Shown here one piece after another: positions 32,334 to 39,483 of a DNA stretch of 47,653 nt (position 1 is the stretch's first letter; each line of letters starts with the position of its first letter). The notes beneath the pieces were generated by a model that was not told the DNA's origin, searched no databases, and saw only the letters and a list, made by a program, of their open reading frames with translations. This DNA comes from Corynebacterium sp. CNJ-954. GTDB taxonomy: Bacteria > Actinomycetota > Actinomycetes > Mycobacteriales > Mycobacteriaceae. The stretch is from contig NZ_MKKI01000008.1 in the NCBI RefSeq assembly GCF_001942345.1, positions 1-47,653 on the forward strand. Direction: 5' to 3'. The position numbers and the translations under genes were made by a program.

Positions 32334-33062
32334 ATGGATACACAGCGCACGCCCAGGATACGGACACGATGGCCTGTGCATTCCCTGGCGCTCATCCCAC
32401 CGGTGGCGCTGGCCGTGGGGCTGCTCACCGCCTACGGGGCCGTCCCGGATCCCATGCCGATTCACTGGGGTGCGGACGGTACTCCGGACTCCTGGGTGGG
32501 ACGGTCACTGCCGTTTCTGATGGTGATTGCACTCGGCGCGCCGGTCGTCGGCGTCCTGGGGCTGTGCATCGCTGCCGTGGGTGTTGCCTCCCAGGGAGGC
32601 GGGTTGCCCCTCGGAGATTCGGAGCGGTCCAGGAATGACGCGCTCAATACCTGGGCACACGCAGAATCGGTGCAGGTGCCGTTGGCATGGTCCGATGTCG
32701 CGCTGTCTGCGTCGCTGACACTGACTTTCACCGGGCTTGCCGGCCCGTGGAGTTGGGCGGGTGGTGGTCTCGTGGCAGTCGGCGGAATTGGCGCTCTGGC
32801 GACGCTCATCGCGTTGATGCTGGTGACGGGACGGGTCAGTCGGGCCATCGACCTGCAGTATCCGTCGCCCTCCGGGCGTCGTGACCGGTGGCTGGTATTC
32901 GTCGACGCGCCGGGCGGAGGTGTCATCGCGCAGAACAACCGCGGAAAGTACACGCTGAACATGGCGACGACGACAGGGCGGGTTCTTACCGTTGTGGTGG
33001 CTGCCGTCGCTGTCGTGGTGGTCGTCGAGCGGGTGACTGGAGCTCTCGCGGCGGCGGTGTAG
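32334..33062 (+). CDS. DUF1648 (SdpI-like) membrane protein 2
   Basis: A 242-aa paralogue of the preceding protein: YGAVPDPMPIHWGADGTPDS is the DUF1648 motif, and the membrane segments and C-terminal RRDRWLVFVDAPGGGVIAQN, KYTLNMATTTGRVLTV match block by block. Short spacing (22 bp) suggests an operon, though TACCGT/TAGATT-like sequence at 32321-32330 could give an own leaderless promoter. Tandem duplication followed by divergence is the simplest history. Confidence 0.82.
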   Translation: MDTQRTPRIRTRWPVHSLALIPPVALAVGLLTAYGAVPDPMPIHWGADGTPDSWVGRSLPFLMVIALGAPVVGVLGLCIAAVGVASQGGGLPLGDSERSRNDALNTWAHAESVQVPLAWSDVALSASLTLTFTGLAGPWSWAGGGLVAVGGIGALATLIALMLVTGRVSRAIDLQYPSPSGRRDRWLVFVDAPGGGVIAQNNRGKYTLNMATTTGRVLTVVVAAVAVVVVVERVTGALAAAV

Positions 33063-33085
33063 GCGAGCGGCCCTCGTCCTACTCT

Positions 33086-33120
33086 GTACTATTGTACGTA
33101 ATTACGGAAGTGCGTACTAT
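33086..33120. promoter_or_regulatory. Promoter/operator of the small-ORF island
   Basis: Direct repeats GTACTAT at 33086-33092 and 33114-33120 flank the perfect palindrome CGTAATTACG (33097-33106). The second repeat gives a good -10 hexamer TACTAT (33115-33120), eight bases before the ATG at 33129. Confidence 0.5.
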
Positions 33121-33128
33121 CGGTTGAT

Positions 33129-33347
33129 ATGTCAGACGGTTTCAGCTCGTTCCCTGGCGCAGTCGAGCACCTCACTGCGCAGGCAGATGCGTCGGAGGAT
33201 GTCGCATCACAGGATGATGCAGCAGGGCTCGGGCCCGGTACGGCAGAACTGGAGGACACGGTGGCTGGACGTAGTGACACCGGGCCAGCCGGCGTGTTTG
33301 AAACGGACCCTGGAGGAAATGGTCAGGCAGCGTCCTTTTCCCGCTGA
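33129..33347 (+). CDS. Small acidic protein, unknown (72 aa)
   Basis: MSDGFSSFPGAVEHLTAQAD, then ASEDVASQDDAAGLGPGTAE and so on; rich in Asp, Glu, Gly and Ala, with no membrane segment or cysteine, probably disordered. It has a leaderless-type -10 box and a palindromic operator immediately upstream and lies 66 bp after DUF1648 protein 2. I do not recognise it. It may be regulatory, or a leader-type peptide for the basic ORF that follows 22 bp later. Confidence 0.5.
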   Translation: MSDGFSSFPGAVEHLTAQADASEDVASQDDAAGLGPGTAELEDTVAGRSDTGPAGVFETDPGGNGQAASFSR

Positions 33348-33369
33348 CCTGATTGATAGGAGGTGAACA

Positions 33370-33540
33370 ATGAAAAATAACGGACGATTGAGGCGCATCG
33401 CTAGACGGGCCTTTTCTTTCGCGGACTGGGCATCGGACCCCTTACCTCTCCAGGTGGCCTCTGCCGTCGAATTTCTGAAGCGCGATAAAAACCGGAATCC
33501 TCAGAGCCACGAAAGGGACAATGGTCCCGAAGCCTCATGA
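33370..33540 (+). CDS. Small basic protein with ideal ribosome site, unknown (56 aa)
   Basis: MKNNGRLRRIARRAFSFADW, ASDPLPLQVASAVEFLKRDK, then NRNPQSHERDNGPEAS. The ATG follows GGAGGTGA (33359-33366) by three bases, the strongest Shine-Dalgarno match in this window. The N-terminus is highly basic (K2, R6, R8, R9, R12, R13), followed by a short hydrophobic/amphipathic part and a polar tail; not a classical signal peptide. Base composition drops here relative to neighbours. Too short for many gene callers. Function unknown; a secreted or DNA/RNA-binding peptide is possible. Confidence 0.55.
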   Translation: MKNNGRLRRIARRAFSFADWASDPLPLQVASAVEFLKRDKNRNPQSHERDNGPEAS

Positions 33541-33748
33541 ATCGACGGCATCTGGTCCCACCATCTACGGCGACCACGACCTGGTCAGAAGATTTCTGCA
33601 GTACATCCCGGAGAATCGGGCGATGTCCGGAGCTGCGGTCGCTGTAGTAGGCCCACATACCCCTGGCGGGGCCGCAGTCAGCGGTATCGGCTACCCGGCA
33701 GACTGCACTTCCCCCTTGGTTTGGTCGGAAAATCGAACAATTGGCTGA
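33521..33748 (+). CDS. Possible small ORF (75 aa), low support
   Basis: Begins MVPKPHESTASGPTIYGDHD and contains RRFLQYIPENRAMSGAAVAV. It overlaps the end of the basic ORF by 20 bp and has GAAAGGG four bases before the ATG. Codon third positions are only moderately GC-rich, so it could be a decayed gene or chance. The bases 33749-33935 after it hold nothing recognisable. Confidence 0.25.
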   Translation: MVPKPHESTASGPTIYGDHDLVRRFLQYIPENRAMSGAAVAVVGPHTPGGAAVSGIGYPADCTSPLVWSENRTIG

Positions 33749-33935
33749 CCTACGCCGGTATGACGCTCGACGTCTCCGGCTATTCGTACCTCGGCGGGGC
33801 TGTACTGGGGCATACCCTCGCCGCGGCATCCGGCTGACCTGCTCGGCTCCTCGGGCGTGGCACGATATATGTCCAGGAGCCTGGCAGCGAGGACGGTTCG
33901 CAGCGTGCTCCCGGGCTCAGTGTCTTCAATCGACG

Positions 33936-34424
33936 TCAGGCCCGAATGGTCTTAGTCAGACCAACCGCTGTCGCTCCAATCAGAACAACCAGCCCTGGAA
34001 CAAGGACCACCGTCGCATTGATCTCACTGAGCATGGTTGTCGCCATTCCGGCGTAGATTGCCACGAGTCCGACATTCAACCACACCAGGGATTTCTCACC
34101 TGCCCGGTAGAGCCGCTGGGCATTGTCTTCGGTGACGTCTTTCGGGTAGTTCATCCACCTGGCATCGGGATGTCGGGACGCCCAGAAGGTTCCACCGATG
34201 CACACCAGCATGATCAGCGAGAGAAAGAGAACCGTCGTTTTCGAACCCCAGGCATCTGCTTCCCCTCCGAGACCGAAATGCACGGGAATGGTGTCCGGGA
34301 GTCCTGGGTAGCGGACCAGGACCAGCACCGTGATGACCCCGGCGACCGCAACTGACAACCGACGAAGCCATACGGTTGTCGCACCTGTGGTGAAATTACG
34401 TGCCGGACGCCCCCGTACCGTCAC
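33936..34424 (-). CDS. DUF1648 (SdpI-like) membrane protein 3
   Basis: A 162-aa protein with four membrane segments: LSVAVAGVITVLVLVRYPGL, TTVLFLSLIMLVCIGGTFWA, SLVWLNVGLVAIYAGMATTM and VVLVPGLVVLIGATAVGLTK. The motif PGLPDTIPVHFGLGGEADAW is a DUF1648 hallmark, and YPKDVTEDNAQRLYRAGEKS lies between segments. It lacks the C-terminal soluble part of proteins 1 and 2. GTG at 34424 is the annotated start; the true start is not well defined. Opposite strand to the other two, facing the small ORFs. Confidence 0.78.
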   Translation of the reverse strand: MTVRGRPARNFTTGATTVWLRRLSVAVAGVITVLVLVRYPGLPDTIPVHFGLGGEADAWGSKTTVLFLSLIMLVCIGGTFWASRHPDARWMNYPKDVTEDNAQRLYRAGEKSLVWLNVGLVAIYAGMATTMLSEINATVVLVPGLVVLIGATAVGLTKTIRA

Positions 34425-34507
34425 CTATCCTCGTCCGCGCCATAGTCCCAGGCTATCAGCGAGGTCTCGTCGTACCGCGTCTCCGCGTCTCGGTCGCACA
34501 GACACGA

Positions 34508-34577
34508 ACGACGGTTTCTGTCCGGAATTGCGGGCGAAGTGTGTTCTTCACTCCCGGATCCGGACAGAAACCGTCGT
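34508..34577. repeat. Long inverted repeat with 18-bp perfect arms
   Basis: ACGACGGTTTCTGTCCGG (34508-34525) and its exact complement (34560-34577). The interior also pairs in part (CGGG-c-GAAG with CTTC-ac-TCCCG), so the whole 70 nt folds into one hairpin. It lies downstream of the TetR-MMPL operon and upstream of DUF1648 protein 3, so it may end the operon, but there is no T-tract and the arms could be the ends of a very small mobile element. Confidence 0.75.
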
Positions 34578-34597
34578 ACCGTGCGTGTCCAGGTGCC

Positions 34598-35248
34598 TCA
34601 GCTCCCGAAGCCGCTGCGCAGCAGCGCGAACCCTTCGTCGAGCACCTCGGCGGGGGACTGGTCGGTCGACGCCCAGCTGGGGAACATGACCATGCAGTCA
34701 TGTCCCTTCTCCGCCGCCCGTGACTCCACCGCGATGGCGCCCGCGGTCAGGCAGGACACCAGCATGAGCGCACTCGCCTGACGGCTCATCGTCCCCCGGG
34801 CCCGTTGGTGGAGCGCATCCAGCAGGCCGTCGGCGATGTGCATCACCCGTTCCTTGTCGCCGGGCCCGGTGATGTAGCTCAGGTGGTCGGCGATGGAACG
34901 CAGGTTCAGCAGCGTGCCGGGGTCGTCGGAGACCGTGCCGTCGTCGTCCACGCGGTCGGTCACCAGTCGCTGCATGATGTCCAGGGGATGTTCGTCCTCA
35001 GGGGCGTCCTCGACCTGCTGACGCAGCTCGTCGATGGTCTCCTCGATGAAGAACAGCAGCGCGTCCTCCCGCCGGGGGAAGTAGTTGTGGAACGTCCGGG
35101 TGGACACCCCTGCCCGTTCGGCGACGGCGGCGACGGTCATCCCGTCGCTGCCCTCGCTGAGCAGGAGTTCCGCGGAGGCGCGGGCGAGCGCGCGGCGGGT
35201 CTCCTCCTTCTTCTGCTCGCGGTGCGAGAGCGCGTCGTTAACGGCCAT
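34598..35248 (-). CDS. TetR-family transcriptional regulator
   Basis: A 216-aa regulator. The N-terminal helix-turn-helix reads ETRRALARASAELLLSEGSD, GMTVAAVAERAGVSTRTFHN YFPRREDALLFF (contiguous), typical of TetR; the ligand-binding C-terminal domain is variable. ATG at 35248 overlaps the end of the MMPL gene by 11 bp, so it is the second gene of an operon and probably controls that exporter by feedback through the palindromes at 37702-37725. The frame is open further upstream, but that part is a shadow of the MMPL gene. Confidence 0.9.
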   Translation of the reverse strand: MAVNDALSHREQKKEETRRALARASAELLLSEGSDGMTVAAVAERAGVSTRTFHNYFPRREDALLFFIEETIDELRQQVEDAPEDEHPLDIMQRLVTDRVDDDGTVSDDPGTLLNLRSIADHLSYITGPGDKERVMHIADGLLDALHQRARGTMSRQASALMLVSCLTAGAIAVESRAAEKGHDCMVMFPSWASTDQSPAEVLDEGFALLRSGFGS

Positions 35249-37691
35249 CTGTCGTGGTGCTGTCGTCGGACGGGTCGGTGTCGGCGGCGTGTTCGCCGTG
35301 GGTGCCGTCGGGGGTGTCGGCCCCGACGGTGGCGGGCTCCTTCTCGTGCTTGCCGGCGCTGTCGTGCTCCGGGGCTTCGAGGCCGACGAGTCCTTCGCCC
35401 TCGACATCGACGGACGGGATGATCTTGTCCAGCCAGCGGGGCAGCTTCCACGCACGGTCACCGAGCAGGAAGAGCACGGCGGGCACGATGGTCATGCGGA
35501 CCACGAAGGCGTCGATCAGCACGGCCATCGCCAGGGCGGAGCCCATCACGGCGATGAACGGCTCGTCCATCAGGATGAAGGCGGCGAACACCGAGATCAT
35601 GATGAGCGCGGCGGCGGTGACCACGCGGGCACCGTGCTTGAACCCGTTCGAGACGGCGTTGCCGGCGGTCTTGCCGTGGACGTAGCCCTCGCGCATGCGG
35701 GTCACCAGGAAGACCTGGTAGTCCATGGCGAGGCCGAAGACGATGCCGATGAGCATGATCGGCAGGAAGGAGATGATCGGCTGCGGGTCGTTGGTGATGC
35801 CGAGCCATCCCCACTGCCAGATACCGACGGTCAGGCCGAAGGTGGCGGCGACGGAGAGGGCGAAGCCCAGTGCGGCGATCAGCGGTACCCAGAGGGACCG
35901 GAAGACGATCATCAGCAGGACGAACGCCAGAACCACGACGATGGCGATGTACGGGATCAGCACCTCGGACAGTCGGTCGGAGATGTCCTCGAAGATCGGG
36001 GTGACGCCGGTGACGGCGTACTCTGCCCCGGTCTCGTCGTGGAAGGACGCCTCGGCGTCGCGGAGGGCCTGGAGGGTGTCGTTCGTGGCCTCGTCGTTGG
36101 CGCCGGTGGTCGGGGTGATCATGACCTGGGCGGCGGAACCGTCCTCGGTCATCTGGGTGATCTGGGCGTTTGCGACGCCGTCCTGGCTGCTGATGGTCTC
36201 CACGGCGGCGCCGTAGGCGGCCGGTGCGGTCTCCGGATCGTCGGAGGTCACCAGTGCGATCATCGGGGCATTGCGGCCGGGGCCGAAGTCCTCGTTGATC
36301 CATTCGGCGGCGGTGCGCTGCGGGCTGCCGAGTTTGGCGGAGTCGTCGGTGGGCATGGCGAGCTGCAGGCCCAGCGCGGGGATGGCCAGCACGACCAGCA
36401 GCAGCACGGCACTGACGGAGAAGACGACGGGGCGCTTGCGGATCTGGCGGACCCACTTGAGACCCATGGTGGGCTTCTCGTCCTCGGGATCCGGAGCCTT
36501 GACCACCGGGGCACGTCCGGCGAAGGACTTCGTGCCGAATGCGCCGAGGATGGCGGGCAGCAGGGTGACGGCCACGACGACGGCGATCAGGACGGTGAAC
36601 GCCGCAGCCAGCGCCATCGCGGTGAGGAACGGGATGTTGATGATCGACAGTGCGGCCAGCGCGATGATGACCGTCAGGCCGGCGAAGCAGACGGCGGAAC
36701 CGGCCTTGCCGACGGCGAGTCCGGCGAGGTGGGCCCTTTGCCGGTGACTGGTGTTCTTGATCGCCTGGGCGAGTTCCTTCGGTGTCATGTTGTTGCCGCC
36801 GGCGAAGGCGACGAGTTCATTTCTGAACCTCGACACGATGAACAGGGCGTAGTCGATACCGACGGCCAGGCCGATCATGGAGGCCAGGGTCGGGGTCATG
36901 CTGTTGATGGTGTCGGTCAGCGCGGTGGCCGCCATGATCAGCATGATGCCGGTGCCGACACCGGCGATCGCCGTGATCAGCGGCAGACCTGCGGCGACGA
37001 AGGAGCCGAAGGTGATGATCAGCACGAGGGCGGCGATGATGATGCCGATGAGTTCGGCGGTGCCGCCGATCTCGGCCATCTGGAAGGCGTTGCCGTTGTA
37101 CGAGACCTCGAGGTTGTCGGTGGCGGCGTCGTCCAGAACCTCGGTGACGGCCTCGGTGTCCTCCGGCGCGATGTCCATCGCGGAGTCGGCGTCGAAGGTG
37201 ACGGTGAACGTGCCGGTCCGGCCGTTCTCACTCACCGGGGACAACGCCTGGATGTCGGCCTGGATCTGCTCCTCCGGCAGACCCTGCTGGGCCTTGGCCT
37301 CGGTGAGCTGCTGCTCCATGCCGGCGGCGGCTGTGACCGGGTCGACGATGGCATCGGTGTCGGTCAGTGCGTCCTGGCCCTTGAGCTCGGTGATGAGCTT
37401 CTCCAGGTCGGCGTGGGTCGCCTCGTCGGTCAGCGAGCCGCCTTCGGGGGCGCGGACGACGACGGTGCCGGTGGCGGCCTCCATCTCGTCACTGCCGCCG
37501 GGGAAGTAGTCGCCCATCTTCTCCTGGGTCTCGACCGACTCGAGTCCGGGGATGGTGAAGGTCATGGAGGTCGATTTCGCCATGGTTCCGGCCAGGGTGC
37601 CCGCACCGATGAGCACCAGCAGCCAGACGGCGATGAATCGCCACCTGTACAGGTATGCGGATCGTCCGATCCGGTAGAGGAGTTTAGCCAT
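35238..37691 (-). CDS. MMPL-family (RND-type) exporter
   Basis: An 817-aa transporter with 12 predicted membrane segments in two halves, each with a large extracytoplasmic domain. The paired motifs GLAVGIDYALFIVSRFRNEL and GLAMDYQVFLVTRMREGYVH (Asp-Tyr proton relay) are the signatures of MMPL proteins, which export lipids or amphiphilic drugs. The C-terminal 60 residues are charged and probably cytoplasmic. The ATG at 37691 is chosen because the conserved N-terminus MAKLLYRIGRSAYLYRWRFI starts there and a TAATAT -10 lies only five bases upstream. Operon with the TetR gene. Substrate unknown. Confidence 0.92.
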   Translation of the reverse strand: MAKLLYRIGRSAYLYRWRFIAVWLLVLIGAGTLAGTMAKSTSMTFTIPGLESVETQEKMGDYFPGGSDEMEAATGTVVVRAPEGGSLTDEATHADLEKLITELKGQDALTDTDAIVDPVTAAAGMEQQLTEAKAQQGLPEEQIQADIQALSPVSENGRTGTFTVTFDADSAMDIAPEDTEAVTEVLDDAATDNLEVSYNGNAFQMAEIGGTAELIGIIIAALVLIITFGSFVAAGLPLITAIAGVGTGIMLIMAATALTDTINSMTPTLASMIGLAVGIDYALFIVSRFRNELVAFAGGNNMTPKELAQAIKNTSHRQRAHLAGLAVGKAGSAVCFAGLTVIIALAALSIINIPFLTAMALAAAFTVLIAVVVAVTLLPAILGAFGTKSFAGRAPVVKAPDPEDEKPTMGLKWVRQIRKRPVVFSVSAVLLLVVLAIPALGLQLAMPTDDSAKLGSPQRTAAEWINEDFGPGRNAPMIALVTSDDPETAPAAYGAAVETISSQDGVANAQITQMTEDGSAAQVMITPTTGANDEATNDTLQALRDAEASFHDETGAEYAVTGVTPIFEDISDRLSEVLIPYIAIVVVLAFVLLMIVFRSLWVPLIAALGFALSVAATFGLTVGIWQWGWLGITNDPQPIISFLPIMLIGIVFGLAMDYQVFLVTRMREGYVHGKTAGNAVSNGFKHGARVVTAAALIMISVFAAFILMDEPFIAVMGSALAMAVLIDAFVVRMTIVPAVLFLLGDRAWKLPRWLDKIIPSVDVEGEGLVGLEAPEHDSAGKHEKEPATVGADTPDGTHGEHAADTDPSDDSTTTDGR

Positions 37692-37696
37692 GCGCG

Positions 37697-37725
37697 ATAT
37701 TATTGCACCGGTTGCGCAATATTGC
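37697..37725. promoter_or_regulatory. -10 (TAATAT) and palindromes of the MMPL-TetR operon
   Basis: TAATAT on the complement at 37697-37702. Two overlapping palindromes follow upstream: ATTGC-N9-GCAAT (37702-37720, centre ACCGGT) and the perfect GCAATATTGC (37716-37725). Good candidates for the operator of the downstream TetR protein. Confidence 0.55.
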
Positions 37726-37802
37726 ACGATCAGTGCACAGCTATGTTTTAGCGGTGGTGGTCCGGGGTATGCCTGTGCAACCACCGTGTAGGATCAGCCG
37801 GT

Positions 37803-38474
37803 GTGCTGTACGTGCTGAGTTTCGCCCTCGCGGACACCGTCAACTTCCTGCTGATCGGTGTCCTGGTCGCGGTCGGAATCGCACAGCCGCTGAAAGACAG
37901 GGGAGGTCGTTACGGCGCGGTGGCCACCCGCCTCGTCTTCGGTGACTGGCTCGGGGTGCTGGTGCTCGCGCTGCTCACCATGGTCGTCTTCGACGGGCTC
38001 GGCGAGAAGATCAAGACCGTCGTCGAGTCTCCTGTCCTCGGTGTCCTGCTCATTCTCACCGGAGTGGCCGGTGCGGTCTTGTCATGGCGCGGCGGTGGGG
38101 ACGGATCGTCCGGCCTCGTCCGGCGCATCATGAAACCGCTCAAGACGCCGTCCTGGGCGACCGTCGGCACCGGGCTCGTCCTGGGCCTCGTCCAGTCGGT
38201 GACGTCCGTCCCCTTCTTCGCCGGCATCGCCGTGATGAGTGCCGGTGACTTCGCCACGCTCACCCGCTATGTCGGCATGATCGCCTATGCGTCGGTCGCG
38301 TTGAGTCTGCCGTTCCTGTGCGCTCTCGTGGTCGGGTACATCCGGATGCGACCCTACAGCGCCGTGGGACGCGGTTTCGGGTGGATGCGCCAGAATCAGG
38401 CGACCGTCGCCCGCGCCGGGGGCTACATCGTGGCGGTGTTCCTTGTCCTCCTCGGCGTGATCCACCTGGTGTGA
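37803..38474 (+). CDS. Polytopic membrane protein (GAP/LysE-like topology), unknown
   Basis: A 223-aa protein with six hydrophobic segments: LYVLSFALADTVNFLLIGVL, LVFGDWLGVLVLALLTMVVF, PVLGVLLILTGVAGAVLSWR, VGTGLVLGLVQSVTSVPFFA, YASVALSLPFLCALVVGYI and GGYIVAVFLVLLGVIHLV, with a small loop GGGDGSSGLVRRIMKPLK in the middle. The 3+3 pattern recalls GAP/Sap and LysE-type proteins that help export small molecules or lipids, but no specific motif was recognised. GTG start at 37803. It precedes the Fes-like esterase by 4 bp and they are probably co-transcribed. Confidence 0.75.
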   Translation: MLYVLSFALADTVNFLLIGVLVAVGIAQPLKDRGGRYGAVATRLVFGDWLGVLVLALLTMVVFDGLGEKIKTVVESPVLGVLLILTGVAGAVLSWRGGGDGSSGLVRRIMKPLKTPSWATVGTGLVLGLVQSVTSVPFFAGIAVMSAGDFATLTRYVGMIAYASVALSLPFLCALVVGYIRMRPYSAVGRGFGWMRQNQATVARAGGYIVAVFLVLLGVIHLV

Positions 38475-38478
38475 CGCC

Positions 38479-39483
38479 GTGGACCTGACCTTCACCTACC
38501 CCGGCCGCGCTGAGCGCGTGCTCCTCCACATCGACGGGATGCACGACCACCACACCCCGGATCTGCACCGTATGACGCCGGACGGGGAGGGGTGGACGTC
38601 CACGCTCTCCGTGCCGGACGATCTCGTCTCGTCCTACCGGGTGGTCCCGCTGGACGCGGACGCGGCAGCACGGTTCGACACCACCGCCGATTCCCGGTTG
38701 CGGTGGCTGGGTTTGATGGACTCCGTCGTTCCGCACGTCCTGGACCACTCCGCCTGGCGGCCGCCGATGCCCGGGAGTGCCGCTTCCGGACGTCTGATCA
38801 TGCCGGGAGCCCCGGAACGACCCGGGTGGGCCGAGGATGATCCCGTCACCTGGGACGAGACGGAACTGGACGGGCGTCGGTTGTGGACCAGCGGACTTTG
38901 CGGGGCAGACCACCTGCTGGTGATCAGCGACGGCGCCGCCTGGTCACAGACCTCGCTCCCGGCAGCGCTGGAGCGGTTGCATTCGTCCGGACGCCTCCCG
39001 CGTGTCGCGCTCGTGGCGGTGGACACGCGCGACGACCGCGTCGCCCTGCTGTCCCGCTCGGAGGGCTACCGCACACTCATCGCCGACCGGGTGCTGCCGT
39101 GGGTGCGCGGTCTCGTCGACGTCCCGCCCGGGCGCACGGTCATCGCCGGCGAGAGCCTCGGCGGACTGTCCGCGGTGGACCTGGTGCTGCGGCGACCCGA
39201 CGCCGTCCGGCTCGCCGTGGCGACCTCGGGATCCTTCTGGTTCGGCGATGTCGCGGCCGAGATCAGGGAGTCCGGGGCACCGTCCGGCGTGCGGGTGCAC
39301 CTCAGCGCCGGGAGGGGTGAGGGGAGGAGCATGCCCGATCACGCGGCGGCGGTGGCGGACGCGCTGCGCGGAGCGGGCGTGCCGGCCAGCCTCGACATCG
39401 GCACCCACGGTCACGAGATGGCCGGCTGGACCGGCGCGCTGACCCGCGGGCTGGTGGAACTACTCAGGCGAAGTACGCACTGA
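38479..39483 (+). CDS. Enterochelin-esterase-like alpha/beta hydrolase (Fes family)
   Basis: A 334-aa protein with the two-part Fes architecture: an N-terminal Ig-like domain (LTFTYPGRAERVLLHIDGMH, TSTLSVPDDLVSSYRVVPLD) and a hydrolase domain with LLVISDGAAWSQTSLPAALE, LVAVDTRDDRVALLSRSEGY, nucleophile TVIAGESLGGLSAVDLVLRR (Ser in GESLGG) and His in IGTHGHEMAGW. Such esterases cleave imported ferric siderophores in the cytosol to release iron. No siderophore genes are in the window. GTG at 38479 starts 5 bp after the previous gene. Its 3' end overlaps the convergent hydrolase gene by 20 bp. Confidence 0.82.
   Translation: MDLTFTYPGRAERVLLHIDGMHDHHTPDLHRMTPDGEGWTSTLSVPDDLVSSYRVVPLDADAAARFDTTADSRLRWLGLMDSVVPHVLDHSAWRPPMPGSAASGRLIMPGAPERPGWAEDDPVTWDETELDGRRLWTSGLCGADHLLVISDGAAWSQTSLPAALERLHSSGRLPRVALVAVDTRDDRVALLSRSEGYRTLIADRVLPWVRGLVDVPPGRTVIAGESLGGLSAVDLVLRRPDAVRLAVATSGSFWFGDVAAEIRESGAPSGVRVHLSAGRGEGRSMPDHAAAVADALRGAGVPASLDIGTHGHEMAGWTGALTRGLVELLRRSTH

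Noticed and set aside
33741..34355. Long forward frame opposite DUF1648 protein 3
   Set aside because: Its sequence has no domain-like features; the reverse strand encodes a clear DUF1648 protein with membrane segments over the same bases.
35085..37751. Very long forward frame opposite the MMPL gene
   Set aside because: It is Gly/Asp/His-rich shadow translation of a high-GC membrane protein; the reverse frame has full MMPL motifs.
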